DNA from: Cytophagales bacterium WSM2-2
Lineage (GTDB): Bacteria; Bacteroidota; Bacteroidia; Cytophagales; Cyclobacteriaceae
Assembly: GCA_015472025.1 (NCBI GenBank)
Contig: BNHL01000001.1
Location: 1,709,501 to 1,773,500, forward strand
Length of the DNA stretch: 64,000 nucleotides
Reading direction: 5' to 3'
Numbering within the stretch: the stretch's first letter is position 1; each line of letters begins with the position of its first letter. The translations under genes and the position numbers were made by a program. This document shows positions 1-8,853 of the stretch, one piece after another. The notes beneath the pieces were generated by a model. That model was not told the origin of the DNA, ran no database searches, and saw nothing but the letters and a program-made list of their open reading frames with translations.

Positions 1-474
1 GCAAACTGGGCGCCTACTCACAAACTCACTGAACCCTGGCGGTTTGTAGTGTTTACAGGAGAAGGCCTGAAAAAACTCGGGGCTTTTCAAAGTGAATGTT
101 ACAAACAAGTGACACAGGCAAAAGGCACTTTCGATGAAAAGAAGTACGATGGCCTGAAATCTAAACCTCTGGAATGCTCTCATATCATCGCCATTGGAAT
201 GAAGCGCGATGAAAAGAAAAGCCTGCCCGAATGGGAGGAGTTGGGAGCAGTATTTTGTGCAGTGGAAAATATGTACCTCACCGCGACAGCTTATCGCATT
301 GGTTGTTATTTGAGCACCGGAGGCATTACTAATTTTGAAGAAGCCAAAGATTTTTTTGGTTTGGGGAAGGATGATAAACTTTTGGGATTCCTCCACGTTG
401 GTGTGCCAAAAGGGCCTTTGAATGAAGGTAAACGCAGGCCAATTGAAGAAAAAGTAAAATGGATAAACTCATGA
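1..474 (+). CDS. Nitroreductase family protein (5' truncated by window)
   Basis: The frame is open from base 1, so the true start lies outside the window; the GTG at 49 is internal. The 157 visible residues begin with ANWAPTHKLTEPWRF, the conserved N-terminal segment of YdjA-like FMN-dependent nitroreductases, where residues after the WAPT motif contact FMN. Near the C-terminus GLGKDDKLLGFLHVG matches the usual family ending. Such enzymes reduce nitro or enone compounds with NAD(P)H in the cytoplasm; the substrate cannot be told from sequence. The stop overlaps the start of the downstream dehydratase in an ATGA arrangement, suggesting translational coupling. The family call is firm; the physiological role is unknown. 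Confidence 0.88.
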   Translation, partial: ANWAPTHKLTEPWRFVVFTGEGLKKLGAFQSECYKQVTQAKGTFDEKKYDGLKSKPLECSHIIAIGMKRDEKKSLPEWEELGAVFCAVENMYLTATAYRIGCYLSTGGITNFEEAKDFFGLGKDDKLLGFLHVGVPKGPLNEGKRRPIEEKVKWINS

Positions 475-1418
475 TCTCCAAAAAAGCAATTGAAGAAGCG
501 CACGAGCGTATCAAAAAATATGTACATCGGACTCCGGTGATGACCAGTAAAAGTATTGATGACATCGCAGGTTGTTCTGTTTTTTTCAAGTGTGAAAACC
601 TGCAAAATGTAGGTGCTTTCAAAGCGCGTGGAGCAATGAATGCTACTCTTCAGTTTTCAGAAGATCAAAAGAAAAAAGGAGTTGCCACACATTCATCGGG
701 TAATCACGCACAAGCCATTGCCAGGGCAGCACAAATTCTTGGCATGAAGTCGTATATCGTCATGCCCACTACTACACCACAAATCAAAAAGAATGGCGTG
801 AAGGGTTATGGTGGTGAAATTTTTGAGTGTGAGCCCACATTGGCTGCACGCGAAAGCACCTTGGCCGAAGTAGTAAAGAAAACCGGTGCTACTGAAATTC
901 ACCCGTTCAATAATTATGAAGTAATGACTGGCCAGGCGACTGCAGCTAAGGAGCTTTTCGAAGATATACCTCAGCTCGATTATCTCCTCGCACCGGTAGG
1001 CGGAGGCGGATTGCTGAGTGGCACCTTGTTGGCGGCAAAATATTTTTCTCCATCAACTGAAGTTATTGCAGGCGAGCCGGAAGGATCAGATGACACTTAC
1101 CGCTCACTCAAAAGCGGAAAAATAGAACAGGCTCAATCACAAACCATAGCTGATGGTTTGCTGACAACTATTGGCGACAAAACATTTCCAATCATCCAGC
1201 AGGAAATAAAAGAAGTGATCACCGTGAGTGAAAAAGAAATCACAGCTGCCATGCGCCTGATTTGGGAGCGGATGAAAATAATTGTGGAGCCCTCCGCTGC
1301 CGTACCCTTTGCTGCGGTTCTAAAATCCAAGGAAAAATTCAAGGGCAAACGAGTTGGAATAATACTTTCCGGTGGCAATGTTGACCTGGAAAGAGCTGCG
1401 AAACTTTTCCAGTCCTAA
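471..1418 (+). CDS. Threonine/serine dehydratase-like PLP enzyme (serine racemase fold)
   Basis: This is a fold-type II PLP enzyme. Counting from an alternative ATG at 459, the PLP lysine lies in VGAFKARGA (about residue 55), the substrate loop is SSGNHAQA (79-86) and the phosphate-binding glycine loop is VGGGGLLSG (180-188). At about 315 residues it lacks the C-terminal ACT-like regulatory domain of biosynthetic IlvA. It therefore resembles short catabolic threonine dehydratases and serine racemases, which convert Thr/Ser to a 2-oxo acid plus ammonia or racemise serine. I chose the ATG at 471 because it overlaps the upstream stop (ATGA) and gives the usual MISKKAIEEAHERI start. Choosing between dehydratase and racemase needs biochemical data. 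Confidence 0.88.
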   Translation: MISKKAIEEAHERIKKYVHRTPVMTSKSIDDIAGCSVFFKCENLQNVGAFKARGAMNATLQFSEDQKKKGVATHSSGNHAQAIARAAQILGMKSYIVMPTTTPQIKKNGVKGYGGEIFECEPTLAARESTLAEVVKKTGATEIHPFNNYEVMTGQATAAKELFEDIPQLDYLLAPVGGGGLLSGTLLAAKYFSPSTEVIAGEPEGSDDTYRSLKSGKIEQAQSQTIADGLLTTIGDKTFPIIQQEIKEVITVSEKEITAAMRLIWERMKIIVEPSAAVPFAAVLKSKEKFKGKRVGIILSGGNVDLERAAKLFQS

Positions 1419-1667
1419 ATGCCTTTTCCTTTCAAGAGCCTTTCACTTTACAGGGTAAAAAGAACTTTCACCAGCGCACGATCGAATCATGCTTTTAACG
1501 AAGGAGAGCTTTTCCAATACATGTCCTCCTCCCTCAATCATTATGATGGAATCGAAATTTGTGCATTCAAAAAAAAAGATTCAACGAAAGAGTTGATCTG
1601 GCACGCAGATGAAAGCGACCTTACTAACTGGGCAACATTTTTTGAACCCGTTCCATGGCCTAAATAA
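1419..1667 (+). CDS. Small hypothetical protein
   Basis: The 82-codon frame starts immediately after the stop of the dehydratase (TAA then ATG), so it is probably the last gene of the nitroreductase-dehydratase operon. The protein has no signal peptide or membrane segment. It is moderately charged and ends in FEPVPWPK with several Trp residues. I do not recognise a family. Tight co-directional spacing and coding-like composition support a real gene. The convergent fumarase gene ends 7 bp downstream. Confidence 0.55.
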   Translation: MPFPFKSLSLYRVKRTFTSARSNHAFNEGELFQYMSSSLNHYDGIEICAFKKKDSTKELIWHADESDLTNWATFFEPVPWPK

Positions 1668-1674
1668 TTCAACC

Positions 1675-3075
1675 TTATTTTTCCAAGCTGCCCACCATTT
1701 TTTCAGGTCTCACCCACTGATCAAATTGCTCTGAAGTGAGTAGTCCAAGTTCAACGGCTGCTTCGCGAAGTGTCTTGTTTTCCTTGTGTGCTTTCTTGGC
1801 AATTTTCGCTGCATTCTCGTAGCCAATGTGCGTGTTCAGTGATGTCACCAGCATCAGTGAGTTTTCCATATGCTGCTTGATGATCGGCAAATTAGGTTCA
1901 ATGCCAATGGCACATTTTTCATTAAACGAAACGCATGCATCACCAAGCAACCGCGCGCTTTGCAAAACATTGTAAGCGATCACGGGCTTGAAAACATTCA
2001 ACTCAAAATGGCCCATCGATCCGCCTATGGAAACTGCAACATCATTACCCATTACCTGGGCACAAACCATTGTTAAGGCTTCGGGCTGGGTTGGGTTAAC
2101 TTTCCCTGGCATAATAGACGATCCGGGTTCGTTGTCTGGAATAACAATTTCTCCTATACCCGAACGGGGGCCTGAGCTGAGCATCCGGATGTCGTTTGCA
2201 ATTTTCATCAAGGAAACTGCTGCGCGCTTCAAGGCTCCGGAAATTTCAACCATCGCATCGTGAGCTGCTAATGCTTCGAATTTGTTCGGTGCTGTTATGA
2301 AAGGCAATCCAGTCAGGTCAGCAATCTTTTTCGCCACAAGTACATCATATCCTTGAGGTGTGTTCAATCCCGTACCAACAGCTGTTCCTCCCAATGCCAA
2401 CTCGCGTACTGCCTCTTGTGCGTTTCTAATGGCACGCATGCTGTTGTCGATCTGTTGCACATATCCTGAAAACTCCTGACCTAATGTCAATGGAGTCGCA
2501 TCCATGAAATGCGTACGACCGGTCTTCACTATTTTCTTATATTCTTCTGATTTTTTTGCCAGTGTGTCGCGCAGTTTTTTCATTCCCGGAAGGGTAATCT
2601 CGGCTACCTGTTTGTAAGCAGCGATGTGCATCGCTGTCGGGAATGTGTCGTTACTTGACTGTGATTTGTTTACGTCATCATTTGGGTGTAACACTTTCTT
2701 TTCGTCTGTGAGCTTTCCTCCGCTGATGACATGAGCGCGATAGGCGATAACTTCATTCACATTCATGTTGCTCTGTGTGCCTGAGCCGGTTTGCCAGATC
2801 ACCAATGGGAATTCTCCATCCAGCTTGCCCGCGAGAATTTCATCACATACTTTGGCGATCATATCTTTTTTGTCTGCTGCCAGGGCACCAAGTTCAGTAT
2901 TTGCCATAGCTGCCGCCTTCTTCAGGTAAGCAAACGCATAAATGATTTCGCGGGGCATGCTCGCTTCAGGGCCGATTTTAAAATTATTACGTGAACGTTC
3001 AGTTTGTGCGCCCCAGTATTTGTCGGCTGGTACTTGCACTTCGCCCATGGTATCTTTTTCTATGCGGTAGCTCAT
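1675..3075 (-). CDS. fumC: Fumarate hydratase, class II
   Basis: Iron-independent fumarase interconverting fumarate and L-malate in the TCA cycle; acts as a cytoplasmic homotetramer. The 466-residue protein has the fumarase/aspartase superfamily signature [11 protein letters not shown] at about residues 316-326, the [11 protein letters not shown] segment with the catalytic His, and the N-terminal [14 protein letters not shown] motif. The frame stays open upstream to 3183, but the ATG at 3075 ([13 protein letters not shown]) matches the family start. It also places a TAATTTTG promoter element 23 bp upstream and removes an overlap with the oxygenase gene. Length is normal for FumC. Transcription is convergent with the preceding small gene. 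Confidence 0.96.
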   Translation of the reverse strand: MSYRIEKDTMGEVQVPADKYWGAQTERSRNNFKIGPEASMPREIIYAFAYLKKAAAMANTELGALAADKKDMIAKVCDEILAGKLDGEFPLVIWQTGSGTQSNMNVNEVIAYRAHVISGGKLTDEKKVLHPNDDVNKSQSSNDTFPTAMHIAAYKQVAEITLPGMKKLRDTLAKKSEEYKKIVKTGRTHFMDATPLTLGQEFSGYVQQIDNSMRAIRNAQEAVRELALGGTAVGTGLNTPQGYDVLVAKKIADLTGLPFITAPNKFEALAAHDAMVEISGALKRAAVSLMKIANDIRMLSSGPRSGIGEIVIPDNEPGSSIMPGKVNPTQPEALTMVCAQVMGNDVAVSIGGSMGHFELNVFKPVIAYNVLQSARLLGDACVSFNEKCAIGIEPNLPIIKQHMENSLMLVTSLNTHIGYENAAKIAKKAHKENKTLREAAVELGLLTSEQFDQWVRPEKMVGSLEK

Positions 3076-3098
3076 GATTTGATTTTTTTTGGAGAAGA

Positions 3099-3128
3099 CA
3101 AAATTATAGGAAATATGTAGACTCTCAA
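3099..3128 (-). promoter_or_regulatory. Bacteroidota-type promoter for fumC
   Basis: On the - strand, TTG (3128-3126) is followed after 19 bp by TAATTTTG (3106-3099). This is an exact match to the TAnnTTTG -7 element known from Bacteroidota primary-sigma promoters. It lies 23 bp upstream of the ATG at 3075. The position supports that start over the longer open frame. It is a motif match only. Confidence 0.5.
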
Positions 3129-3143
3129 CTTTTGAAGATTCAT

Positions 3144-3770
3144 TCAAAGATGCCTCAGCCCGGCGACCTGGTCGAGCATCCATCCCGTCAGGCTCATCCG
3201 TGTGCGTTCAGTCGGTAAGACCTCATGCTCCAGTTGATCGCTGCGGAAGCAAACCAGTCTACCCGCCACCGGAAAAAAGTCCTGCTGACCTTCATTGGAA
3301 TAAACACGCAACTGCCCACCCTCATTTTCTTTCCATTCCTCATTGAGGTAGCAAATCACTGACAGCTTCCGGTGATCGTCTTTCTTAAACTGATCCAAAT
3401 GCCGTTTGTAAAAACTGCCCGGAGGGTAGATCGTCTTGTGCACTTCCGCATCTTTCAGGCTAAGAAACAGGGATTGGTTCAAGTACATTCTCAGTTCCGA
3501 AAGTCTTTCCATATAAACCCGGATGGGGGAGGAAGCAGTTGTAGGATCTATCCATTGAATGAAATCACCCCGAATACTCTCATTGATTTGTTTTTCCTGT
3601 GCCTGCCCGATGCCTGCTTTTTTGAAGCGTAACAATCCGTTTTGAAATTCGTCCTCCGCAGAAATGGAGCGAACTTCATTCAGATTTAAAAAATCATCCA
3701 CGACATAAATGCCATTGGAGGCTAATCCATCGGCAATGGCATCAAATTTGGATAGAAGTTTCTCATCCAT
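3144..3770 (-). CDS. 2OG-Fe(II) oxygenase (prolyl 4-hydroxylase-like)
   Basis: About 208 residues with the double-stranded beta-helix pattern of 2-oxoglutarate/Fe(II) dioxygenases. RHLDQF supplies the HxD iron ligands, LEHEV the distal His, and RTRMSLTGW the Arg that binds 2-oxoglutarate. The segment [21 protein letters not shown] is typical of the P4H-type family that hydroxylates Pro residues of cellular proteins; the actual target cannot be predicted. An alternative ATG exists at 3788; I chose 3770 (MDEKLLSKF). The gene is divergent from the LEA-type lipoprotein gene, and the intergenic space is only about 36 bp. Confidence 0.85.
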   Translation of the reverse strand: MDEKLLSKFDAIADGLASNGIYVVDDFLNLNEVRSISAEDEFQNGLLRFKKAGIGQAQEKQINESIRGDFIQWIDPTTASSPIRVYMERLSELRMYLNQSLFLSLKDAEVHKTIYPPGSFYKRHLDQFKKDDHRKLSVICYLNEEWKENEGGQLRVYSNEGQQDFFPVAGRLVCFRSDQLEHEVLPTERTRMSLTGWMLDQVAGLRHL

Positions 3771-3792
3771 GCTCAAATGTAAGATCATCTGT

Positions 3793-3800
3793 TATTTTTG
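3793..3800 (+). promoter_or_regulatory. TAnnTTTG -7 element close to start codon
   Basis: TATTTTTG fits the Bacteroidota -7 consensus exactly and ends only 6 bp before the ATG at 3807. If used, the transcript would have almost no 5' leader. No clear TTTG -33 partner is visible, so confidence is low. Confidence 0.35.
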
Positions 3801-3806
3801 CTGCCC

Positions 3807-4274
3807 ATGAATCTCATCAATAGAAAAATTATTTTTTGCATACTGACGATTGTGCTACTCTCGTCAGTGTTTTCCTGTGCTCCTAAAGATCCTGTGGTTT
3901 TTAAAGGGGTGAAAAATATCATCGTTGATATGGATAATGGCGGAAAGCCCGTGTTGAAAGGCGATGTGTATTTCTACAATCCCAACAAATTAAAAATGAA
4001 GCTGAAGACGGTAGATGTTATTCTACTGGTTGATGGCACCAAATCTGCCGAGGTAAAACAGGATTTGAATGTGCTAATTCCGGCTCAGTCCGATTTTTCT
4101 GTTCCGATAACAGCACAATTGGCGCTGAAAGAGGGAGGGCTTTTGAACACTGTGTTGGGTTTGATTGGAGGGAAAAAATATGAAGTAACTTTTACGGGTT
4201 ACATACGCGTTGGCGTTCATGGCATCAAAATCAAAGTTCCTGTTTCGCAAAAACAAGAAATAAAATTGCGGTGA
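3807..4274 (+). CDS. LEA type 2 family lipoprotein
   Basis: 155 residues starting MNLINRKIIFCILTIVLL, with a lipobox-like VFSC at the end of the signal segment, so it is predicted to be lipidated and exported. The mature part carries a beta-rich domain with KGDVYFYNPNKLKMKLK and a later IPVSQ-like strand pattern, as in LEA14/WHy-type immunoglobulin-like proteins of bacteria. The molecular role of these lipoproteins is not established. A TTG at 3798 opens the frame earlier, but ATG 3807 gives a standard lipoprotein signal. The gene stands alone upstream of the histidine kinase, 38 bp away. Confidence 0.78.
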   Translation: MNLINRKIIFCILTIVLLSSVFSCAPKDPVVFKGVKNIIVDMDNGGKPVLKGDVYFYNPNKLKMKLKTVDVILLVDGTKSAEVKQDLNVLIPAQSDFSVPITAQLALKEGGLLNTVLGLIGGKKYEVTFTGYIRVGVHGIKIKVPVSQKQEIKLR

Positions 4275-4312
4275 TTTCATAAGCTTCGGCTGCCAGCCGT
4301 TATCTTAGGCTT

Positions 4313-5170
4313 ATGCTGGAGGTACTCATCATTGGCTTGTTGTTGATTTCCCTGCTCGGTGTTGTGTACGCGCTCGTGCAAAGCCGCAAAAAAACACAGC
4401 TGCTACGACTTCAGAGCCAAATTATTCAAAAAAACATTCTTGAACTTGAAGATCGAAACCGGCAGCTCCAGGACCTTGCGCAGGAGAAACTACAACTCAT
4501 CAGCCTGGTATCTCACGATCTGAAAGGACCCTTCAATCGCATTTTCGCATTGGTTCAATTGCTGAACCTGGAAAACAAAAATCTTAACGAGGAGCAGAAG
4601 GAGTACATCGGAAAAATTCTTCACGTAGCTGTGGATGGCCTGGGCATGGTGCGTAACCTCCTTGACAGCCGGAAGTTCGAAGAAAAAGGAATTGAATTTC
4701 AAGAGGGCACACTCGATTTTACGTCCTTGGTTTCATCCTTGACAAAACATTATCGGGCAGTAGCTGAGAAAAAGAAAATCGAGATCACCCTCGAAATAGA
4801 CAAATCAACTTTAATCAAGTCTGACAAAATGTATCTAGGTCGTGTGATTGAAAACCTCCTGTCAAATGCGGTAAAGTTCTCCCCTGAGAATACCAGGATT
4901 GACTGTTCGATTCGGACTATTGAATCCGGAGTTGAATTTTCAGTCATAGATCAGGGGCCAGGAATCAGCAAGGAAGATCAAGAAAAACTATTTCAACGAT
5001 TCCAACCATTGACTCCAAAACCAACTGGAGGTGAAAGCTCCTCGGGCCTGGGCTTGTACATTACCAAATCAATCGTTGATAAAATGGGCGGTGAAATTTC
5101 CTGTGAAAGTGAAGTAGGTAACGGGACGCGTTTTAATGTACGCCTACCGAAGCGAATGATGATCAGTTAA
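4313..5170 (+). CDS. Membrane-bound sensor histidine kinase
   Basis: 285 residues: one N-terminal transmembrane helix (about 3-23), a short coiled coil (28-62), a HisKA domain with phospho-acceptor His68 in SHDLKGPF, and a HATPase_c domain with N-box ENLLSNAVKFSP, G1 DQGPGIS and G2 GLGLYI. There is no periplasmic sensor loop, so it probably senses a membrane or cytoplasmic signal through the coiled coil. The stop overlaps that of the oppositely transcribed receiver gene by 8 bp, an uncommon tail-to-tail kinase/regulator pair. That the two are partners is inferred from position. Confidence 0.92.
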   Translation: MLEVLIIGLLLISLLGVVYALVQSRKKTQLLRLQSQIIQKNILELEDRNRQLQDLAQEKLQLISLVSHDLKGPFNRIFALVQLLNLENKNLNEEQKEYIGKILHVAVDGLGMVRNLLDSRKFEEKGIEFQEGTLDFTSLVSSLTKHYRAVAEKKKIEITLEIDKSTLIKSDKMYLGRVIENLLSNAVKFSPENTRIDCSIRTIESGVEFSVIDQGPGISKEDQEKLFQRFQPLTPKPTGGESSSGLGLYITKSIVDKMGGEISCESEVGNGTRFNVRLPKRMMIS

Positions 5171-5537
5171 AAAAATAATCTTCCTTTCCTTCGATAACCG
5201 ATTCGAGTGCATCAATCACGTTCTCGTCTTTGATCACGTAGTCGCGAACGCCTTTCTGAATAAAGCTCAGTACCATATTGCCATCATCAATGGCGCTGAG
5301 CATAATTACTTTATTCGAGTCCGTAATATTTGGTTTAAGGGTCTCGTACATCTCTATTCCCGTCATACCCGGAAGTTTGTAATCGACAATTAACACATCA
5401 GGAAGTTTGCCATTCATTTCTTTCAAGGCATCCTCAGCGGAACTGAAGGCTGTGACTTTCAGGTCAGCGTTTTGCGATAACGCTTTACGAATAAAGTCAG
5501 AATAGATTTTGTCGTCCTCAACCAGAAAAACTCGCAT
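5163..5537 (-). CDS. Receiver-only response regulator
   Basis: 124 residues forming a single CheY-like receiver domain with no output domain. The acidic pair is D8/D9 (VEDD), the phospho-acceptor is D52 in VDYKLPG, the switch residue is S81 in LSAIDD and the conserved Lys is K103 in VIKDEN. The frame is open to 5672, but MRVFLVEDD at 5537 is the canonical receiver start and the extra 45 residues look non-coding. Such single-domain regulators act through protein contacts, often in phosphorelays. It is the likely partner of the convergent histidine kinase. Confidence 0.9.
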   Translation of the reverse strand: MRVFLVEDDKIYSDFIRKALSQNADLKVTAFSSAEDALKEMNGKLPDVLIVDYKLPGMTGIEMYETLKPNITDSNKVIMLSAIDDGNMVLSFIQKGVRDYVIKDENVIDALESVIEGKEDYFFN

Positions 5538-5676
5538 AGCAAAATGGTATGACCAAATATAAGGATTCTTTAAAAAAGTCGCAGCAACCAGCCATAACTG
5601 TTTTAGACCTGCCGCTGTTTTCATTTGCAATCGACCAACAATTCGAGTTAAATTGATTTCACCAAAACCCAACCTT

Positions 5677-7395
<1,719 letters not shown>

Positions 7396-7445
7396 TATTA
7401 ATTTAATAGATACTTAATAAATCCTTTCGCAGGGTTATTAAACCA

Positions 7446-7479
7446 TTGGACGGGTTATAAATCTAAATCGTCATCTTTG
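7446..7479 (+). promoter_or_regulatory. Probable promoter of the BamA/TamA-like gene
   Basis: TTG at 7446-7448 is followed after 23 bp by CATCTTTG (7472-7479), one base off the TAnnTTTG consensus, and the ATG at 7514 lies 34 bp downstream. The flanking 118-bp gap is AT-rich and otherwise empty. Confidence 0.35.
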
Positions 7480-7513
7480 ACGTTTAACTTTACCCCAGAC
7501 AATTTTTTTTCAA

Positions 7514-8701
7514 ATGACCCGGAGGTTATTCATTTTTTTTCTTTTCATCGTCACTCAAACTGTTTTTGGTCAATCGGACCCGGTAAATTATTCCAGGGAA
7601 CGTGACATTATCGATCTCGCAGAGCGGGTCCTTGGAAAACCTCTAATGAAGCGGGACACTGTTAAAAAGAGATCGGGACGAATCTATTTTTCAGGATCAC
7701 CTTCTGTCGGATATTCGCTCTCAAGCCGTTGGGCCGGGATAGTCGTTGCCAATGGAGCATTCTATACCAGCGAAGAAGAAAATGCCAAGCTTTCCAATGT
7801 TTATATTGATGTGCTTTACACTCAGAACAAGCAATTGGTGGCTCATATTCAGAGCAACATCTGGACACGAGGGAATAAATTCAATATTGTAAACGACTGG
7901 AGATATTATTCATATCCCCAAAAGACTTATGGGCTGGGTGGTAGCAGTGTACTTGACAATTATGTCAGTCAGAAATACAACTACTTGCGTCTTTATCAAA
8001 CAGCTTTAAAGAATATCAAGCCAAATCTGTATGCCGGATTAGGATATGGTTTGGACTACCACTGGAACATTGCTGAAACAGATGGCGATACTACTGTGAT
8101 CAACGATACTCATTCGTACGGAGTATTCAACCGGTCCATGTCATCGGGGCCAATTTTGAATTTGCTGTATGACGACAGGATAAACTCCATCAACCCTTTA
8201 CAGGGATCTTATGCGAATATTGTCTTTCGCCAGAATCTTTCCTCGCTGGGCAGTGACACTAACTGGCAATCGTTGTTAGTTGACCTTCGTCACTACGTCC
8301 CGTTTCCACGGAACAGCGAAAATGTTTTGGCCTTTTGGAATTACTACTGGATAACTCTTAACGGTAATCCCCCTTACCTCGACTTGCCAGCAACCGGGTG
8401 GGATACCTATAGCAATACTGGGCGGGGCTACATCCAGGGGCGTTTCAGAAGCAAGAATATGATTTACGCGGAGGCGGAATATCGTTTCAGGATTTCAAGG
8501 ATGCTGGGAGGTGTCACTTTCATCAACGCGCAGAGTTTTTCCGAATGGCCATCTAATACTTTCCAATCTATTGCTCCGGCAGGGGGTTTCGGGTTGAGAA
8601 TCAAGTTCAACAAATATTCGCGTACCAATATTGCCATCGACTACGGATTTGGCAAAGGCGGATCCCAGGGTATTTTCGTGAACCTGGGGGAAGTATTCTA
8701 A
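7514..8701 (+). CDS. BamA/TamA (Omp85) family beta-barrel protein
   Basis: 395 residues with a signal peptide ending near VFGQ. The rest alternates hydrophobic and polar residues as in an outer-membrane barrel, with aromatic strand ends. The motif GGFGLRIKFNKYSRTNIAIDYGFG followed by GSQGIFVNLGEVF is the usual C-terminal end of Bacteroidota surface-antigen D15-like proteins, finishing on Phe. POTRA domains are absent: only about 100 residues precede the barrel, so this is a short POTRA-less homologue rather than BamA itself. The role in insertion or transport is unproven. No operon partner is evident. Confidence 0.78.
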   Translation: MTRRLFIFFLFIVTQTVFGQSDPVNYSRERDIIDLAERVLGKPLMKRDTVKKRSGRIYFSGSPSVGYSLSSRWAGIVVANGAFYTSEEENAKLSNVYIDVLYTQNKQLVAHIQSNIWTRGNKFNIVNDWRYYSYPQKTYGLGGSSVLDNYVSQKYNYLRLYQTALKNIKPNLYAGLGYGLDYHWNIAETDGDTTVINDTHSYGVFNRSMSSGPILNLLYDDRINSINPLQGSYANIVFRQNLSSLGSDTNWQSLLVDLRHYVPFPRNSENVLAFWNYYWITLNGNPPYLDLPATGWDTYSNTGRGYIQGRFRSKNMIYAEAEYRFRISRMLGGVTFINAQSFSEWPSNTFQSIAPAGGFGLRIKFNKYSRTNIAIDYGFGKGGSQGIFVNLGEVF

Positions 8702-8853
8702 GGGACACCCCCCATTTTCAGACCCCGGAATGCGTACCTATTTGGGCGATTTCGCTGAAAATAATTCCATAAAAACTATTAAGTTGCAATTCGGCTCATT
8801 ACGGAATTTCGAAAAAATCACGAAAGATGCTCCGTTAAAGCTGATTTACAGCT

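Noticed and set aside
3076..3183. 36-codon N-terminal extension of fumarase
   Set aside because: Not typical of FumC; the promoter-like element lies inside it, so the ATG at 3075 is the better start.
5538..5672. 45-codon N-terminal extension of the receiver
   Set aside because: Receivers begin at the MRVFLVEDD strand and the extension has no domain character.
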